This document shows, one piece after another, positions 61,704 to 64,000 of a stretch of DNA of 64,000 bases. Positions within the stretch are counted from its first letter, which is position 1. Every line of letters begins with the position of its first letter. The stretch comes from Sambucus nigra (taxonomy: Eukaryota; Streptophyta; Magnoliopsida; Dipsacales; Adoxaceae). The notes beneath the pieces were generated by a model. That model was not told the DNA's origin. It worked only from the letters and a program-made list of their open reading frames with translations, and made no database searches. A program made the position numbers and the translations under genes. Location: positions 696,057,757-696,121,756 of the forward strand of contig OX422209.1 of the NCBI GenBank assembly GCA_949130495.1. Reading direction: 5' to 3'.

Positions 61704-62785
61704 ACGTGGTTCTATGAGGTGATCGGGTGTAATGATGGGTTGATACCCATGAAGGATGATAGCTTGGGGGCTTCTTCCATATGTTCCAGTAGCGGAAGTC
61801 AAATCGGAGGTCAAATCAAGCTTTGTTCACAGAAGAGGTACGGCGGTCTCTGAACACCCTGAAGAGTGATCCGGTTATTTTTCTATCTTCTCTGAGACTT
61901 TTGGTTTCTTTATATCTTGAGTAGATACGGATTCTCTTTTGGGGATTTCAGGTTACTTTCTACCCCTTGGGGGACTCCACATGATATTGGGGTGACTGTC
62001 CTACATGCGCAGATGCGATGGTTGATCGTGCATGAGTTCGGGTACGTCTGGTACCTAAGGGAGAGGGTGGTTAGACATATCATGGAGGAGGAGGTGGTGT
62101 TCCCACCTTCGATGTCCCAGGTGTACATGAGGAGGGTGAGGGAGGTGTCGAATGATGCTCGAACGACAACGATGATCGGGTAGCGTTACATGCTCTACAG
62201 GGATATGACACTGAGCTATGATTATCAAGATTTAGTGATGATATGGATGATGCCCCCTGTATCTACAGCATGAAAAACATGCCTCCACCTACTACAGCTT
62301 CGGGTACGGGGACTAGTGCACCGGTGGGATCGTCCCGTAGCGCAGATGGTGGAACAATGGTGGTGGCGGTAGAGGAGGCTCCGATTATTAAGGTTACTCC
62401 TCCTTCTTACAATTTTTTACTGAGGAGTAGGGAATCACTGAGCATGTCGCATCTCCCTTACATGTTAGTGTCTGGATTGACGGGGCTTACGGATGATGGA
62501 CTTCGTCCTAAGGTATATCATTTTTTATCATTTTTTGTTTAGTTGACTTTTGTTTCTTTCCTGACTGATTGATTTGCATTTTGTTATTTCTCCTTGCAGT
62601 ATGTTCAGGTGTCGACCACTTGGCTAAAGGATATCAAGGACTGGATGTCCTCCATGTCAGATTATATTAAGAGCTCGGCTTCTTTTTACTTCGTGACACC
62701 TATCACTTCTGATGAAGGCTCGGGTATGGAAGTGGAGAATCCACCGCTCATCGTAGGGGAAATCACGTTCATTGTGGGGGTTTAG
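61704..62785 (+). pseudogene. PMD-type gene, 3' part
   Basis: Continues the gene cut at 37742. An intron tail ends TTTTGCAG at 61703. The exon starts TWFYEVIGCNDGLIP, the W.YE block that follows the LLYLLG segment in PMD proteins. 61917-62180 reads DIGVTVLHAQMRWLIVHEF, YVWYLRERVVRHI and VFPPSMSQVYMRRV, resembling the 'yiLgERv.RQ....vP..PP..m' end of MAIN-like proteins. After a stop and frame change a low-complexity PPPTTASGTGTSAPVGSS linker and NFLLRSRESLSMSHL lead to a donor at 62513. A last exon, 62600-62785, ends with a stop. Several stops make it a pseudogene. Confidence 0.7.
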
Positions 62786-62790
62786 GGTTT

Positions 62791-62792
<2 letters not shown>

Positions 62793-62852
<60 letters not shown>
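62793..62852. repeat. (AG)n microsatellite
   Basis: About 60 bp of uninterrupted GA repeats just after the PMD gene stop. Confidence 0.97.
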
Positions 62853-62855
<3 letters not shown>

Positions 62856-63388
62856 TTGTGGGTTCGGGTAGGGTCCCGTTGTTTTTCATTTTTTTTGCAA
62901 AATGTAAACTTAGTGAAGCAATATATATAAAAATATGCATTTTCTTTTTTATTTCTATTTGATTTAGTGACCTATCCTATATACACTTTTAATTTTCTAG
63001 TGAGATTGTTTATTTTTTTAGAATAGCGAACATAAGATTTGTTATTAAAAAGAGTAAAAAAGACTTATTTTGGAAAAAGGTTTTTTTAGTCGGAATTTAT
63101 TTTTAAGATAAAATGATTTTCTTTGAGAGAGAACTGAGTAAATAACCTGGGGGTAATTTTTCAAATTGAGGATTGTTTTGAAATTTATTTTGATCAAAGA
63201 GGAAAGATGGAATTTTCCAAAATATGGGGGGTTGCCTATTGACATACCCCTTGACCTCCCTATCAGCATGGGGGTCAAGTAAAATCATACTTAGGACTTG
63301 ATTTCACTTTCATGAATTTTAGAGTACTCTAGTGGGGTTGGATTCTTCTCGAGTTTCTAAGGCTCTCGTCTTTTTCCAAAGTTTTCAA
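62853..63388 (+). promoter_or_regulatory. Upstream region similar in build to 33131-33690
   Basis: AT-rich, with GTTGCCTATTGACATACC and CTATCAGCATGGGGG, resembling the GCCTATCGGCA/GCCGATCGA motifs before the other two promoters. No gene; the minus ORFs at 63045-63288 are not convincing. Confidence 0.35.
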
Positions 63389-63396
63389 ACATAAAA
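63389..63396 (+). promoter_or_regulatory. TATA box before the ORF at 63469
   Basis: ACATAAAAGGGGGTG, about 75 bp before the ATG, followed by a pyrimidine-rich leader. Same layout as 33694. Confidence 0.55.
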
Positions 63397-63468
63397 GGGG
63401 GTGTGTGGGCTATTTTTTTTCCACCAATACTCACATTCTTCTTTCTTGTTCTAAATTCCTCCTTTAAA

Positions 63469-63855
63469 ATGGCTTTTTCTATGCATGAAGGATTTGCTTT
63501 GTATCTCGAAGGGGAGTCCCATAATGCTGTTTATATGTCTTGTGGAGAGGTTTTGCCTGGTGGCCCTCCTGAGTACCCTTTGGTGGTTGTGCCCAATTTC
63601 TTTATTCGACCTTTTTTCAGCTTCATCCCATTCGTTACGAGTTGGGTATACTGGCTTGAAGAGCATGCAGACTGGCGTCCTCGATGGTCAGTGTCGTGGT
63701 GGGGGGGACTTACTCCCTATCTTGAAGCTTGGAGATTATCTATATGTGAGGTTGGTTGGCCTTTGGCAGACTTCCTTCTATTTCCCCTAGAAGCTCCTGT
63801 GCCAAGTCGAGTGGGAACAAATCGTACCCCCTCGTATAACAAACTTTTTCCCTAG
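63469..63855 (+). CDS. Hypothetical protein, 128 residues
   Basis: The ATG at 63469 has a strong plant start context (AAAATGGCT) and follows a TATA box and leader. The product starts MAFSMHEGFALYLEGES, has a Pro/Gly turn (EVLPGGPPEYP), an aromatic hydrophobic stretch (FFIRPFFSFIPFVTSWVYWL) and a Trp-rich middle (DWRPRWSVSWWGG). I recognise no domain. Its place matches that of the PMD gene start at 33803, so it may be exon 1 of a related transposon gene whose next exons lie beyond the window, or a frameshifted relic (another frame is open at 63485-63790). Confidence 0.35.
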   Translation: MAFSMHEGFALYLEGESHNAVYMSCGEVLPGGPPEYPLVVVPNFFIRPFFSFIPFVTSWVYWLEEHADWRPRWSVSWWGGLTPYLEAWRLSICEVGWPLADFLLFPLEAPVPSRVGTNRTPSYNKLFP

Positions 63856-64000
63856 CGGTGGATTTGACTAAATCATAAAGGATGATGCTGGTCTCTTTCC
63901 AGCAGCGGCGTCGGTCATCTATCCATCCATCACAGTCCATCGGAGGGGCCTGGCATGTATCTGGGGACAACCTAAAATGGCTATGGAAGGGAGTAGTAGA
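63856..64000. other. Window end, nothing recognised
   Basis: A minus ORF (63740-63970) overlaps the hypothetical gene and has no known motif. Confidence 0.3.

Noticed and set aside
1..64000. tRNA, rRNA or host protein-coding genes
   Set aside because: I looked for tRNA-like cloverleaf text and for exons of known plant genes and saw none that could be supported; PBS matches to tRNA ends belong to retrotransposons.

Overview
The window is plant nuclear DNA, very probably repeat-rich heterochromatin from a large genome. Nothing in it looks prokaryotic and I see no intact host gene. Almost everything recognisable is a transposable element, most of them broken and many nested: Ty1/copia (SIRE-like and Tork-like), Ty3/gypsy (one family with ~2.9-kb LTRs, an Athila-like non-autonomous family, Tat/Ogre-like pieces), one CACTA, one hAT-like element, one Stowaway-type MITE, a possible Helitron and a plant mobile domain (PMD) transposon-type gene. 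Element borders below rest on terminal sequences, primer-binding sites (PBS), polypurine tracts (PPT) and target-site duplications (TSD) read directly.

Layout. 1-2677: SIRE-like copia pol relic (+). 2678-12795: gypsy-type element on the minus strand with two ~2.9-kb LTRs and a 4.3-kb interior without readable gag-pol (LARD-like). 13396-14560: another gypsy LTR piece. 14590-17150: Tork-like copia 3' end plus LTR. 17597-18304: candidate Helitron holding a MITE. 19400-20634: hAT-like element. 21487-22760: copia relic. 22850-24598 and 28797-29640: Tat/Ogre-like debris, split by a CACTA element at 24602-28793. 29640-33180: tandem-repeat arrays, split by an Athila-like solo LTR.

33180-62790 is a nest three levels deep. 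A PMD-type gene (exons from 33803 to 62785) was hit twice: by a gypsy LTR that is now solo (33991-36995, TSD AGGCA) and by a complete SIRE-like copia on the minus strand (37747-61608, TSD GTATC). The copia in turn received two members of one Athila-like non-autonomous family: A2 (39831-45365, minus) downstream of pol and A3 (49489-58207, plus, TSD TGAAG) inside gag. 63040-64000 starts another promoter plus ORF of unknown type.

Points that stand out: a ~72-bp-arm inverted repeat inside the CACTA; clusters of perfect palindromes centred on CGATCG/ATCGAT in LTRs of unrelated families; a small inversion carrying the LTR end and PBS in A2; a doubled PBS in A3; and a 48-bp tandem array that reads as a 16-residue repeat. 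No new defence or enzymatic system was found.
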